A stretch of DNA of 21,843 nt from Candidatus Nitrosopumilus sp. (lineage in GTDB: Archaea; Thermoproteota; Nitrososphaeria; Nitrososphaerales; Nitrosopumilaceae). The translations under genes were made by a program, and so were the position numbers. The DNA lies in contig JAOTSS010000032.1 in the NCBI GenBank assembly GCA_029864805.1, positions 1-21,843 of the forward strand, written 5' to 3'. Positions 8,301-13,632 of this stretch are shown piece by piece (the first letter of the stretch is position 1; each line of letters begins with the position of its first letter). Under the pieces are notes generated by a model that saw only the letters and a program-made list of their open reading frames with translations, was not told where the DNA came from and made no database searches.

Positions 8301-8894
8301 AAGGCCCCTGAAACCTATCTTGAAGTATCTTATGGATATCGTTCCATGTCGACAAGAAAGAATTCTCTTGAAGAGGAAAGAAATTCTATTGTCAAATTCA
8401 TTGAAGATATAGAAAAAGATAAACGACAAACATTTTTGGATGCATTTGATAAAGTCGACAAAGAAATTCGTTTGATTTTCAATAAAATGACTGAAGGTAA
8501 TGCTTGGTTAGAATTGCAAAATGAAGATGATATATTTAATTCTGGAATTTCATATCTAATTCAATTCCCTAACAAACCAAAAAGAGAATCAACATCAATT
8601 AGTGGTGGTGAGAAAACATTAGCAGCTATTGTGTTTGTACTTGCATTACAAAAACTAAAACCTTCCCCATTTTATCTATTTGATGAAGTAGATGCACATC
8701 TTGATGCTCCAAACTCTGAAAGACTAGCAAAAATTTTAGAAGAAAGATCCAAACAAAGTCAATTCATTATGGTTTCTCTCAAAGACTCTGTAATACAGAA
8801 AGCCAAATTGATCTATGGCGTTTTCCCGAAGAACGGTGTTTCAAATGTTGTTACTTACAAGGACAAACGAATGCCATCAGTACACACTTCCTAG
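5370..8894 (+). CDS. smc: SMC chromosome-segregation/condensin ATPase
   Basis: 1174 residues with the full SMC layout: N-terminal ATPase half with Walker A GPNGSGKS at 33-40; long coiled coil to about 500; hinge domain at about 505-660 (GIEGLVYEMISWDKQY to AKGGTVV); returning coiled coil; and C-terminal ATPase half with signature SISGGEKTLAA near 1075 and Walker B FYLFDEVDAHLD near 1103-1114. SMC dimers organise and segregate the chromosome by ATP-driven loop extrusion. The globular hinge and length exclude Rad50. The start is TTG at 5370; an in-frame stop lies two codons upstream, so no longer form is possible. No scpA or scpB lies downstream, since the next gene is convergent and shares its stop tetranucleotide, so any kleisin partner is encoded elsewhere. 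No strong TATA box is seen, only AT-rich sequence near 5344. Confidence 0.96.
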   Translation: MVHVKKVEIFGFKSFGFKNTVVQFEPGLVSISGPNGSGKSNILDAIIFAMGENKPKVMRVDKLRSLIHDIEGSRRGPKMARSSVHFDNSDRKIPVDSDFVEITREMDENGENTYYLNKKKTNRSHILDLLDMANAGLGQLNAVQQGTVTRISEFTSEEKRKTIEDLIGLSYFDEKKTESIKQLDEADRRLEIALAKMGEIKKRIDELEEERNQKLRHDILERELNRYKAIAAANKMKIISGQKSSKESTLNALTTEIAKFDDERKTLRTEIDSLETEKSQLMTEANDYSQAKASLDVEISSAMEQYEIHNSTISASKKRLEQIENRIPEIKKEIEEINQIRNNINSQINKIKESIDETNLKKNKINEDLEIVDSQRNDVLRAQSEAAAKKSEIDNKIKSLTNELNQSELKSSKIQNEKEESTIKIKTNSTKFDELEGDIVKLSQYKSQLESMVNNHTATISELKMRISKLRERKSKINNDMDELELILEKSSKAATQYESKIKTVKGFMHEDYTVAKLKEDADKLGIEGLVYEMISWDKQYERSVMAVSSDWIKAIVVKDFATLLGIAEVARSRNLPKLKIIPLEAIPQFKLKLPKESGVIGVLADYVNCDPVYASLKTFLFGNIVLTESRESGYNISQLGYKAVTMDGEFFEAKGGTVVIDINSKISKLTKLISMSSDIDGLFQSINLIKKYMQKKKHSLKKLDDSIQSYTERLSISENSLTSANENFVNLKSRIASAISMKDQLTKRISELTSRNLTIESELSTTESHAETLRQRIAIVEENYASGEQTRIANELSRINLKKAEIEKLYTTIMNEYRDKSSQQTTLQTQDNREKSQSNRLSDEESSLDLESKELAEKILDLEKQKESKSEILVKLREKEQVLISTSGSSIENLKEYDDKLKILSEKDREITKQINSLERQTDSLNRDLHDLVETKVKLQQILSAFGFDKDMETFDVESIVQGLNAELNALNTLNAKAPETYLEVSYGYRSMSTRKNSLEEERNSIVKFIEDIEKDKRQTFLDAFDKVDKEIRLIFNKMTEGNAWLELQNEDDIFNSGISYLIQFPNKPKRESTSISGGEKTLAAIVFVLALQKLKPSPFYLFDEVDAHLDAPNSERLAKILEERSKQSQFIMVSLKDSVIQKAKLIYGVFPKNGVSNVVTYKDKRMPSVHTS

Positions 8895-9856
8895 TCTAGT
8901 TTTATGTGACAAGCAGAATAATGTCCGTCCATGATTTTTACTAGATCTGGCTCTTCAATGCATTTTTCAATTACGTAAGGACATCTTGCCCTAAATTTAC
9001 ATCCTTGGGAAATACTCTCTTCTGTTGCATCTTTGATTCGAATTTTCTTTTCTTTTTTCAGATTGTCCGGATCTGGTTCTGAAATTGCGTCAATTAATGC
9101 TTGAGTGTAAGGATGCTTGGGTTTTAACAAAACTTGATTTATTGGTCCCAACTCTACAATTTTTCCGCTATACAAAACCCCTATTCTTTGACCAAAATAT
9201 CTGGCAGTAGCCAAATCATGAGTGATGTAGATGAATGAAATATTGTATTTTTTCTGTAAATCGTGCATTAATTCAAGCATTTCAGCTCTAATTGACACAT
9301 CTAACATCGAGACTGGTTCATCTGCGATGATGATCTTTGGCTTTAATGCTAATGCCCGTGCCAGGACTATTCTTTGCCTTTGTCCTCCAGATAACATATG
9401 TGGATATTTTTTTATTATTTCATCAGCAGGTTCTAGTTTTACTTCTTGTAAAACCTCTATTGCCCTCTTTAATCTGTCTTGTTTATTGCCTACATTGTGT
9501 ATTTCAAGTGGCTCTGATATAATGTCTCCAATTTTCATTCTAGGATTAATCGAATCGTATGGATCTTGATGTATCATTTGACAATTCATTCTAATTTTTT
9601 CTAAATTCTTTTTTTCATTGTCAATCTCATGTCCTTCAAAAAATATTTTTCCTGAATCAGGCTGAATTGATCTAAGAATTAATTTTGCGATGGTCGACTT
9701 TCCTGAACCTGATTCTCCAGCTAGTACTAACACTTCTCCAATTTCAAGTGAAAACGAAATATCATCTGTAGCTCTAACTGTTGATGTTTTTCCACCAAAC
9801 ATTCCTTTTTTAGTAAAATATTTTATCAAATGTTCTACTCTTAGAATTTCAGTCAT
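8891..9856 (-). CDS. Opp/Dpp-type ABC transporter ATP-binding protein (DppF/OppF-like), orphan here
   Basis: 321 residues. ABC ATPase with Walker A GESGSGKS (47-54), signature LSGGQ (155-159), Walker B IIIADE (175-180) and an H-loop in YITHDLA. The C-terminal oligopeptide-transporter domain is present: HPYTQALIDAISEPDP, followed by a four-Cys cluster (286, 292, 299, 316). In this subfamily the cluster is known to hold an iron-sulfur centre in at least some members. It would power uptake of peptides or another small solute, or nickel. A complete importer needs two permeases, usually a second ATPase, and a binding protein; none is adjacent. The ATG start at 9856 has a TATA-like GATATAC at 9878-9884. 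It converges on smc with stop codons sharing CTAG at 8891-8894. Confidence 0.9.
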   Translation of the reverse strand: MTEILRVEHLIKYFTKKGMFGGKTSTVRATDDISFSLEIGEVLVLAGESGSGKSTIAKLILRSIQPDSGKIFFEGHEIDNEKKNLEKIRMNCQMIHQDPYDSINPRMKIGDIISEPLEIHNVGNKQDRLKRAIEVLQEVKLEPADEIIKKYPHMLSGGQRQRIVLARALALKPKIIIADEPVSMLDVSIRAEMLELMHDLQKKYNISFIYITHDLATARYFGQRIGVLYSGKIVELGPINQVLLKPKHPYTQALIDAISEPDPDNLKKEKKIRIKDATEESISQGCKFRARCPYVIEKCIEEPDLVKIMDGHYSACHIKLD

Positions 9857-9877
9857 TGATTATTGTTGAATCAAGAA

Positions 9878-9930
9878 GTATATCAAGAAATATGATTTAT
9901 ACGTAAAATCTGGGATAACGCATTTATGTT
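9878..9930. promoter_or_regulatory. Divergent promoters for the ABC ATPase and egtD-like genes
   Basis: On the minus strand GATATAC (9878-9884) is centred about 25 bp from the ATG at 9856. On the plus strand TTTATGTT (9923-9930) is centred about 26 bp from the TTG at 9952, with TAACGC (9916-9921) just upstream. Both fit leaderless archaeal promoters in this 95-bp divergent gap. Confidence 0.6.
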
Positions 9931-9951
9931 AAAAAATAACGGAATTAATAC

Positions 9952-10974
9952 TTGAGCAATACTTTAGAAAGAAATCTAGATTATAAAAAATATGTAATAG
10001 ATGATAGGTTGCGATATTTTAAACCTCACGCAAGTAAAATTGAAAAAACATTTGCTGAAGAGATATCTTTTAGCTTGAAAAGACGATGTAAATTCATACA
10101 TCCTAAATTCTTTTATGATAAAAAAGGCTCAGATCTGTTTGAAAAAATCTGCATGTTACCTGAATACTATCCTACTAGGACAGAAATTGAGATTTTAAAG
10201 CAACTCCAAGATGAATTGCCTGCATATCTTGACAAAACCTTCCGAGTTGTTGAATTAGGTAGCGGTGCATCTGTAAAGACTCGAATAATTCTAGATATTT
10301 TTACAAAGTTATGTGACTATGTTGAATATTTCCCTATTGATATATCTGAAATTCTTGCAGAAAGTTCTGAGAATCTGTTAAAGGATTATGATCACTTGCA
10401 TATCACTGGAATCATGGATACCTATGAGGGTGGTTTGGAATTTCTAAAAAAATATGATGATAAAAAAAATTTAATTCTATTTTTGGGTTCTAGTTTTGGA
10501 AATTTCTCTCCAATGGATGGGCATAAATTTTTACAAAAAATAAATTCTACAATGAAGACCGGTGATCTCTTTCTTATTGGGCTTGATTTAGTCAAGGATA
10601 AACAGATTTTAGAATCTGCGTATGATGATTCACAAGGTGTCACTGCAGATTTTAATTTGAATATTCTTTCTAGAATCAATAATGAACTTGATGCAGATTT
10701 TAATTTGGACAATTTCTCACATCATTCACTTTATAATGAAAGTGATCAAAGAATTGAGATGTATTTGAAATCACTAGTTAATCAATCCGTAGTGATCTCC
10801 AAATCAAATCTTCTGTTGAATTTAGAAAAAGATGAATTAATTCACACTGAATATTCTCATAAATATCGATTATCTCAAATCCATAAACTTCTTGATGATG
10901 TAGGATTTGAAATTAAACATACATGGTTAGATGATAAGAATCACTTTTCACTAACGTTAGTATCAAAAACTTAA
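9952..10974 (+). CDS. egtD: EgtD-like SAM-dependent histidine N-alpha-methyltransferase
   Basis: 340 residues of the Methyltransf_33/EgtD family, which trimethylates the alpha-amino group of histidine to hercynine, the first step of ergothioneine synthesis. The SAM-binding motif ELGSGASVKTR (101-111) matches the EgtD form. Residues that in mycobacterial EgtD contact histidine appear kept: Tyr in EYYPTR (72-73), Asn174 in GSSFGNF, Tyr214 in SAYDDSQGVT, and Glu300/Ser302 in TEYSHKY. FNLNILSRINNELDADF is a further strong family block. Length is normal. TTG start, with promoter elements at 9916-9930. No egtB, egtC or egtE gene lies nearby, so hercynine might be the end product, or the pathway may be completed elsewhere. 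Activity on histidine is inferred from residue conservation. Confidence 0.88.
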   Translation: MSNTLERNLDYKKYVIDDRLRYFKPHASKIEKTFAEEISFSLKRRCKFIHPKFFYDKKGSDLFEKICMLPEYYPTRTEIEILKQLQDELPAYLDKTFRVVELGSGASVKTRIILDIFTKLCDYVEYFPIDISEILAESSENLLKDYDHLHITGIMDTYEGGLEFLKKYDDKKNLILFLGSSFGNFSPMDGHKFLQKINSTMKTGDLFLIGLDLVKDKQILESAYDDSQGVTADFNLNILSRINNELDADFNLDNFSHHSLYNESDQRIEMYLKSLVNQSVVISKSNLLLNLEKDELIHTEYSHKYRLSQIHKLLDDVGFEIKHTWLDDKNHFSLTLVSKT

Positions 10975-11161
10975 CATATGAATCATGATCCTGTCGTTTT
11001 AGAATCTAAGATTAGAAAAGCAATCATTCTTTAATTCTAGATAGTGGCCTGGAATGTTGATACCTTTGGGAGATATTTGTAAATTGTTCCTATTTTCTGT
11101 GATGTCCTTTTTTGAACTTATCGTAATACGCTGTAAATTTTTTCATCATAATTTCTGACAG

Positions 11162-12091
11162 TCAGTTCATCGTAGAAAACAGCCCTAGTTTTGTTTTAAA
11201 CTCTTGAATTCTATTTCTTATTGAAACTGTACTGGTTCCTGCAGCTTTTGCTACTGCCGTTTGAGATATTGATTCCTCTGTTATGACACATGCAGCATAA
11301 ATTGCAGTTGCTGCAATAGTTTCTGGATTTTTACCAGCTACGATTCCTGCATCTTGAGCTACATCTAAAATCTGTACTGCTTTTCGTATTGTTTTTTCCT
11401 TTATTCCAATCTTGCTTGCTATCTTGGTGATGGACTTTATTGGATCTGCTATGGATACCACAAAGCCCAATTCCCTAAACAGTATACGATATGACCTTGC
11501 AATCTCTTTTCTATGTACTGCAAACTTTTCTGCAATTTCTGTAAGGGTTCTACTGTGTTCCAAATCCCTGCATGATGCATAGAGGCATGCTGCGGCAATT
11601 GATTTTACAGTTCTTCCACGAATAAGACCCTTCTCAGAGGCTTTTCTGTAAAAAAGAGACGCCCTTTCAATCACCGTATCTGAAAGCGCTAATTTTGATT
11701 GTGCTTTGTCCAGTTCCTGAAGTGCAAGTAATAGGCTTCTGTCTGCTGAGCCTCTTGTCTGTGATCTGTTATCCCATTTTCGCAATCTTCCAAATGTTTG
11801 AGAGGTCTTTACTGAAAGTGACTTTCCAACAGAATCCTTGTTTTGTGCTCCAATTATAGTAAAAAGACCCTTGTCATGTCTTTTCAGTGTCATGCCAGGC
11901 CCTGTTCTTGTATTGTCGGTAATGCCTGAAAAATTTCTGCGTTCCATTCCTCTATCTTCAGTGTTTTCTGAAATAACACAACCACATCTAGAACAAGTGA
12001 TTTCACCTGTTACATCATCAGTCACAAATTTTGATGCATTGCAATTATGGCAGATTAATTTTATTTCTCCAATGTTTTGTAAAATTGTCAA
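11162..12091 (-). CDS. tfb: Transcription initiation factor TFB (TFIIB), divergent paralogue A
   Basis: 309 residues from the TTG at 12091. An N-terminal zinc ribbon (C14, C17, C33, C36; ICHNC to CSRCGCV) is followed by a B-linker (KRHDKGLFTII) and two cyclin-fold repeats (about 110-200 and 210-300). TFB binds TBP-TATA and the BRE and recruits RNA polymerase. The B-reader region (DRGMERRNFSG) departs from the usual GPEWRxF form that paralogue B keeps, suggesting changed initiation behaviour. The frame is open further up, to a TTG at 12133, but those 14 codons overlap a well-supported zinc microgene in another frame. The TTG at 12091, 8 bp after that gene's stop, gives a normal TFB N-terminus. 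The two probably form an operon. Confidence 0.9.
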   Translation of the reverse strand: MTILQNIGEIKLICHNCNASKFVTDDVTGEITCSRCGCVISENTEDRGMERRNFSGITDNTRTGPGMTLKRHDKGLFTIIGAQNKDSVGKSLSVKTSQTFGRLRKWDNRSQTRGSADRSLLLALQELDKAQSKLALSDTVIERASLFYRKASEKGLIRGRTVKSIAAACLYASCRDLEHSRTLTEIAEKFAVHRKEIARSYRILFRELGFVVSIADPIKSITKIASKIGIKEKTIRKAVQILDVAQDAGIVAGKNPETIAATAIYAACVITEESISQTAVAKAAGTSTVSIRNRIQEFKTKLGLFSTMN

Positions 12092-12099
12092 AAATTTTC

Positions 12100-12264
12100 T
12101 TACGCCTTGACAAGTGCATCTTGAATCATGCAATCCAAATGAATTTCTTTATCTGTATGGATATTGCATTTGTGGCAAATAAACTCAATTGGTTTTTTAC
12201 ATTCAGGGCAATTTTGATATACGTCCATTTTATAACCGCATTTTCTACAAGAGTTATTTCTCAT
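12100..12264 (-). CDS. 54-aa double zinc-binding microprotein, upstream partner of TFB paralogue A
   Basis: 54 codons from the ATG at 12264 (an ATG at 12276 would add four residues). Cysteines pair as C6/C9 and C19/C22 (CX2C-X9-CX2C), followed by C30/C33 with H42/C45 (CX2C-X8-HX2C), so two zinc sites are likely: SCRKCG, NCPECKK, ICHKCN and HLDC. The start at 12264 is preferred because a TATA element (12287-12293) lies exactly 26 bp upstream, giving a leaderless mRNA. The stop at 12100-12102 is 8 bp before the TTG of TFB paralogue A, so they are probably co-transcribed. I do not recognise the family. The layout resembles short zinc-ribbon or B-box-like peptides that bind nucleic acid or protein; a role in modulating the adjacent TFB is conjecture. 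Confidence 0.72.
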   Translation of the reverse strand: MRNNSCRKCGYKMDVYQNCPECKKPIEFICHKCNIHTDKEIHLDCMIQDALVKA

Positions 12265-12286
12265 GATACTTGTCATACGTTCTTTG

Positions 12287-12302
12287 TATTAAAGGCGCGT
12301 AA
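12287..12302 (-). promoter_or_regulatory. TTACGC-N3-TATA promoter of the zinc microgene/TFB-A operon
   Basis: The minus strand reads TTACGC GCC TTTAATA. The TATA part (12287-12293) is centred 26 bp upstream of the ATG at 12264. The TTACGC block sits where the BRE is expected and is shared with three other promoters in this region. Confidence 0.6.
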
Positions 12303-12367
12303 AATTAGTATGTCCTAAGCACTATTCTCATTATTTAGAATTAGAATGAATTTCAAATCACTTATGA

Positions 12368-12481
12368 TTAGATAACATGGACTTGTGCATCAAGTAAATT
12401 ATCACATATTTTACATTCTCGATTTATTTGATTAATATTTGTTACCTTTGGAGTATTACAAACTTTACAGTTACTCGGCAT
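12368..12481 (-). CDS. 37-aa zinc-ribbon microprotein (CX2C-X14-CX2C)
   Basis: 37 codons: NCKVCN and ECKICD give C5, C8, C23, C26, a minimal zinc-ribbon knuckle pair. ATG at 12479-12481. A TATA element (12503-12510, minus strand AATATATC) is centred 26 bp upstream, so the gene can be read as a leaderless monocistron. Its ATG also overlaps by one base the stop of the broken C2H2 copy (TAATG), the trace of a translationally coupled arrangement. Short length makes this less certain than a large gene, but four correctly paired Cys plus exact promoter spacing are unlikely by chance. Function unknown. Confidence 0.62.
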   Translation of the reverse strand: MPSNCKVCNTPKVTNINQINRECKICDNLLDAQVHVI

Positions 12482-12604
12482 TATTTTTTTCTTAATATTT
12501 TTGATATATTGTTTTCTAGATGAATTTTTTCATGTTCACGTACTTTATCAAAAGTGTATGAAATTCCCTTCCAAACAAAATCACAGTACTTACAACTATT
12601 TCAT
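12481..12604 (-). pseudogene. Frameshifted tandem copy of the C2H2 zinc-finger microgene
   Basis: Starting from the ATG at 12602-12604, the frame hits TAG at the third codon. After a one-base frame change the sequence reads CKYCDFVWKG, then EHEKIHLENN, ending at TAA 12481-12483. Aligned to the intact neighbour (CRDCSFNWEG, then VHEKTHVKNQ) it keeps CX2C-X16-HX3H with the same spacing. The span is 124 nt, one more than a multiple of three; comparison suggests two bases were lost between the start and the first Cys. No in-frame start precedes the first Cys, so I call it a pseudogene. A sequencing error or an unusual start cannot be excluded. Confidence 0.65.
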
Positions 12605-12605
12605 T

Positions 12606-12716
12606 TTATTTTTTTGTTTGATTTTTAACATGAGTTTTTTCATGAACAAGCACCTTTCCAAAAGTATCTGAGTTGCCTTCCCAATTAAAACTACAATCTC
12701 TGCAATGATATTTCAT
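12606..12716 (-). CDS. 36-aa single C2H2 zinc-finger microprotein
   Basis: 36 codons forming one finger: C5, C8, H25, H29 (CX2C-X16-HX3H) with aromatic and hydrophobic residues (Phe10, Trp12, Phe19, Val22) in the spacer and a basic tail (KNQTKK). The X16 spacer is longer than the classical 12. The ATG at 12714-12716 overlaps the TGA of the upstream 37-aa gene as ATGA, and AGGAGGAT about 10 nt upstream is a good Shine-Dalgarno sequence, which fits an internal operon gene. It is followed after 1 bp by a broken duplicate. Single-finger proteins of this kind occur in archaea and their viruses and usually bind DNA. Target unknown. Confidence 0.7.
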   Translation of the reverse strand: MKYHCRDCSFNWEGNSDTFGKVLVHEKTHVKNQTKK

Positions 12717-12826
12717 TTCGTTGAATCCTCCTGTTTCTTTTCAGATTCTTTGAATGCATTTACATCATCTTCTACTTTGGTTTTACAAGCACCAAATTTC
12801 AATTTTTTAATTATTTTTTCGAACAT
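12713..12826 (-). CDS. 37-aa charged microprotein, first gene of the C2H2 operon
   Basis: 37 codons: a basic amphipathic start (FEKIIKKLKFGACKTK) followed by an acidic, Lys/Glu-rich tail. One Cys at 14. ATG at 12824-12826; the stop TGA overlaps the ATG of the C2H2 gene (ATGA), implying translational coupling. A strong TATA (12849-12855) is centred exactly 26 bp upstream, so this gene is the leaderless head of the operon. It has no zinc pattern and I do not recognise a family. The operon context, not the sequence itself, is the main support. Confidence 0.6.
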   Translation of the reverse strand: MFEKIIKKLKFGACKTKVEDDVNAFKESEKKQEDSTK

Positions 12827-12848
12827 GATTCTAATGGACTTAACACGG

Positions 12849-12934
12849 ATATATACTGGCGTAATTTTACAATTTACGCCTAAATTTCTATATATTTTTT
12901 ATTTAACTATAAATTTGAATACGCTAGTATATAT
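12849..12934. promoter_or_regulatory. Paired divergent promoters carrying a near-identical 15-mer
   Basis: The minus strand at 12849-12863 reads TACGCCAGTATATAT and the plus strand at 12920-12934 reads TACGCTAGTATATAT, a 14/15 match in inverted orientation. Each TATA is centred 26 bp before an ATG (12826 on minus, 12957 on plus). The matched block spans the BRE and TATA positions, so both genes are probably read by the same TFB/TBP form or share one regulator. Confidence 0.7.
12858..12880. repeat. Inverted repeat GGCGTAA / TTACGCC between the divergent promoters
   Basis: 7-bp perfect arms (12858-12864 and 12874-12880) with a 9-nt spacer. The left arm is the TTACGCC block directly upstream of the minus-strand TATA box. 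Position and symmetry suit a dimeric regulator operator. Confidence 0.55.
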
Positions 12935-12956
12935 TGATCATAATTTTCTATATAGT

Positions 12957-13049
12957 ATGCAAAATAAAGAAACAAACCCAACAGTAGTCGCCAACGACGA
13001 CAAAAAAGAAGAACCTAAAAAAGAAGAAACAGCTAAAACAGAAAAATAA
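12957..13049 (+). CDS. 30-aa Lys/Glu-rich microprotein
   Basis: 30 codons: a short neutral start (MQNKETNPTVVANDD) and a Lys/Glu/Pro-rich tail (KKEEPKKEETAKTEK), probably disordered. The coding case rests on context: its ATG lies exactly 26 bp after a strong TATA with the TACGCTAG block shared with the divergent C2H2 operon, and codons are clean to a TAA at 13047-13049 followed by a T-rich stretch (CTCTTTTT) that could end transcription. A longer ORF in this frame begins upstream at 12705, but it crosses the promoter and antisense genes and is not credible. Function unknown; an RNA with no peptide product is possible. Confidence 0.45.
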   Translation: MQNKETNPTVVANDDKKEEPKKEETAKTEK

Positions 13050-13365
13050 ACTAGCGCCCTCTTTTTACAGGGATTAAATGTAATCTTACTAAATACAATT
13101 TTAAAATAAGAAATAATCTTTTTCCAGTTTTAAGAACTATTGTTTATGGAAATTGTTCTGTATTTTTGTTATAGGTGGATTTCTTTTTATTTTATTTAAT
13201 TAAAAATAATTTTATGAACTTGCCAAGTTTCCATAACAAATTTAAGAAATTCTGTTTGATGTAAAATAATAACAATAGTATTTTTGTTTATTTTTATGTA
13301 TGTGTAAAGAAACATGTCTATTTACTGATTATGTATCTTTTATATGATGAATGTGTAAACAATAC
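13050..13365. other. AT-rich intergenic stretch
   Basis: About 316 bp. It begins with a T-rich possible terminator for the 30-aa gene (about 13061-13067). No ORF over about 40 codons or with recognisable motifs is seen. TTATGGAAA (near 13143) and TTTCCATAA (near 13229) form distant inverted arms of doubtful meaning. The right end holds the TATA element (13339-13345) of the next microgene. Confidence 0.5.
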
Positions 13366-13464
13366 ATGGCTTTTAGAAACTGTATTCATTGCAATAGAGA
13401 ATATGAAAGTTTGTATGATAATTCTACATGTTCATCACAATGCGCCAGAGAAATTGGAAAATAA
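13366..13464 (+). CDS. 32-aa zinc-binding microprotein (CX2C-X12-CX3C)
   Basis: 32 codons: NCIHCN and TCSSQC give C6, C9, C22, C26, a compact treble-clef or knuckle-like zinc pattern. ATG at 13366. A TATA element TTTATAT (13339-13345) is centred about 24 bp upstream, so the gene is likely leaderless and monocistronic. It is 168 bp upstream of TFB paralogue B on the same strand, mirroring the zinc microgene upstream of paralogue A. No family recognised. Short length is the main doubt. Confidence 0.6.
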   Translation: MAFRNCIHCNREYESLYDNSTCSSQCAREIGK

Positions 13465-13632
13465 TTTACAAATGTTTGGTTAAAATTTTGCAATGGTCTA
13501 TACCGTATTGATCATAGTCAAGTTGATTCACTAAAAGAATGTGCATTGTAATCATGATATTCAAATGTTGTGATGATCTATTTTGTAAAATTGTAAACGA
13601 GATGGTTCTTATATGCAAGAGGCTAATAAAAC

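Noticed and set aside
9231..9569. 112-codon plus-strand ORF inside the ABC ATPase gene
   Set aside because: It is a reverse-complement shadow of the well-conserved ATPase with no family features of its own.
11090..11149. 19-codon Lys/His-rich minus-strand ORF just downstream of TFB-A
   Set aside because: Too short, with no promoter, Shine-Dalgarno or recognisable motif; kept only as a remote possibility of a TFB-A operon peptide.
12705..13049. 114-codon plus-strand ORF spanning the divergent promoter region
   Set aside because: Its first two thirds run antisense to the micro-operon and across both TATA boxes; only the last 30 codons, with their own TATA and ATG, are plausible.
13466..13555. 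29-codon minus-strand ORF between the 32-aa zinc gene and TFB-B
   Set aside because: No TATA at the right distance, no Shine-Dalgarno and no motif.
13569..13575. GTGATGA resembling a C box upstream of TFB-B
   Set aside because: No matching D box (CTGA) lies within the expected distance.
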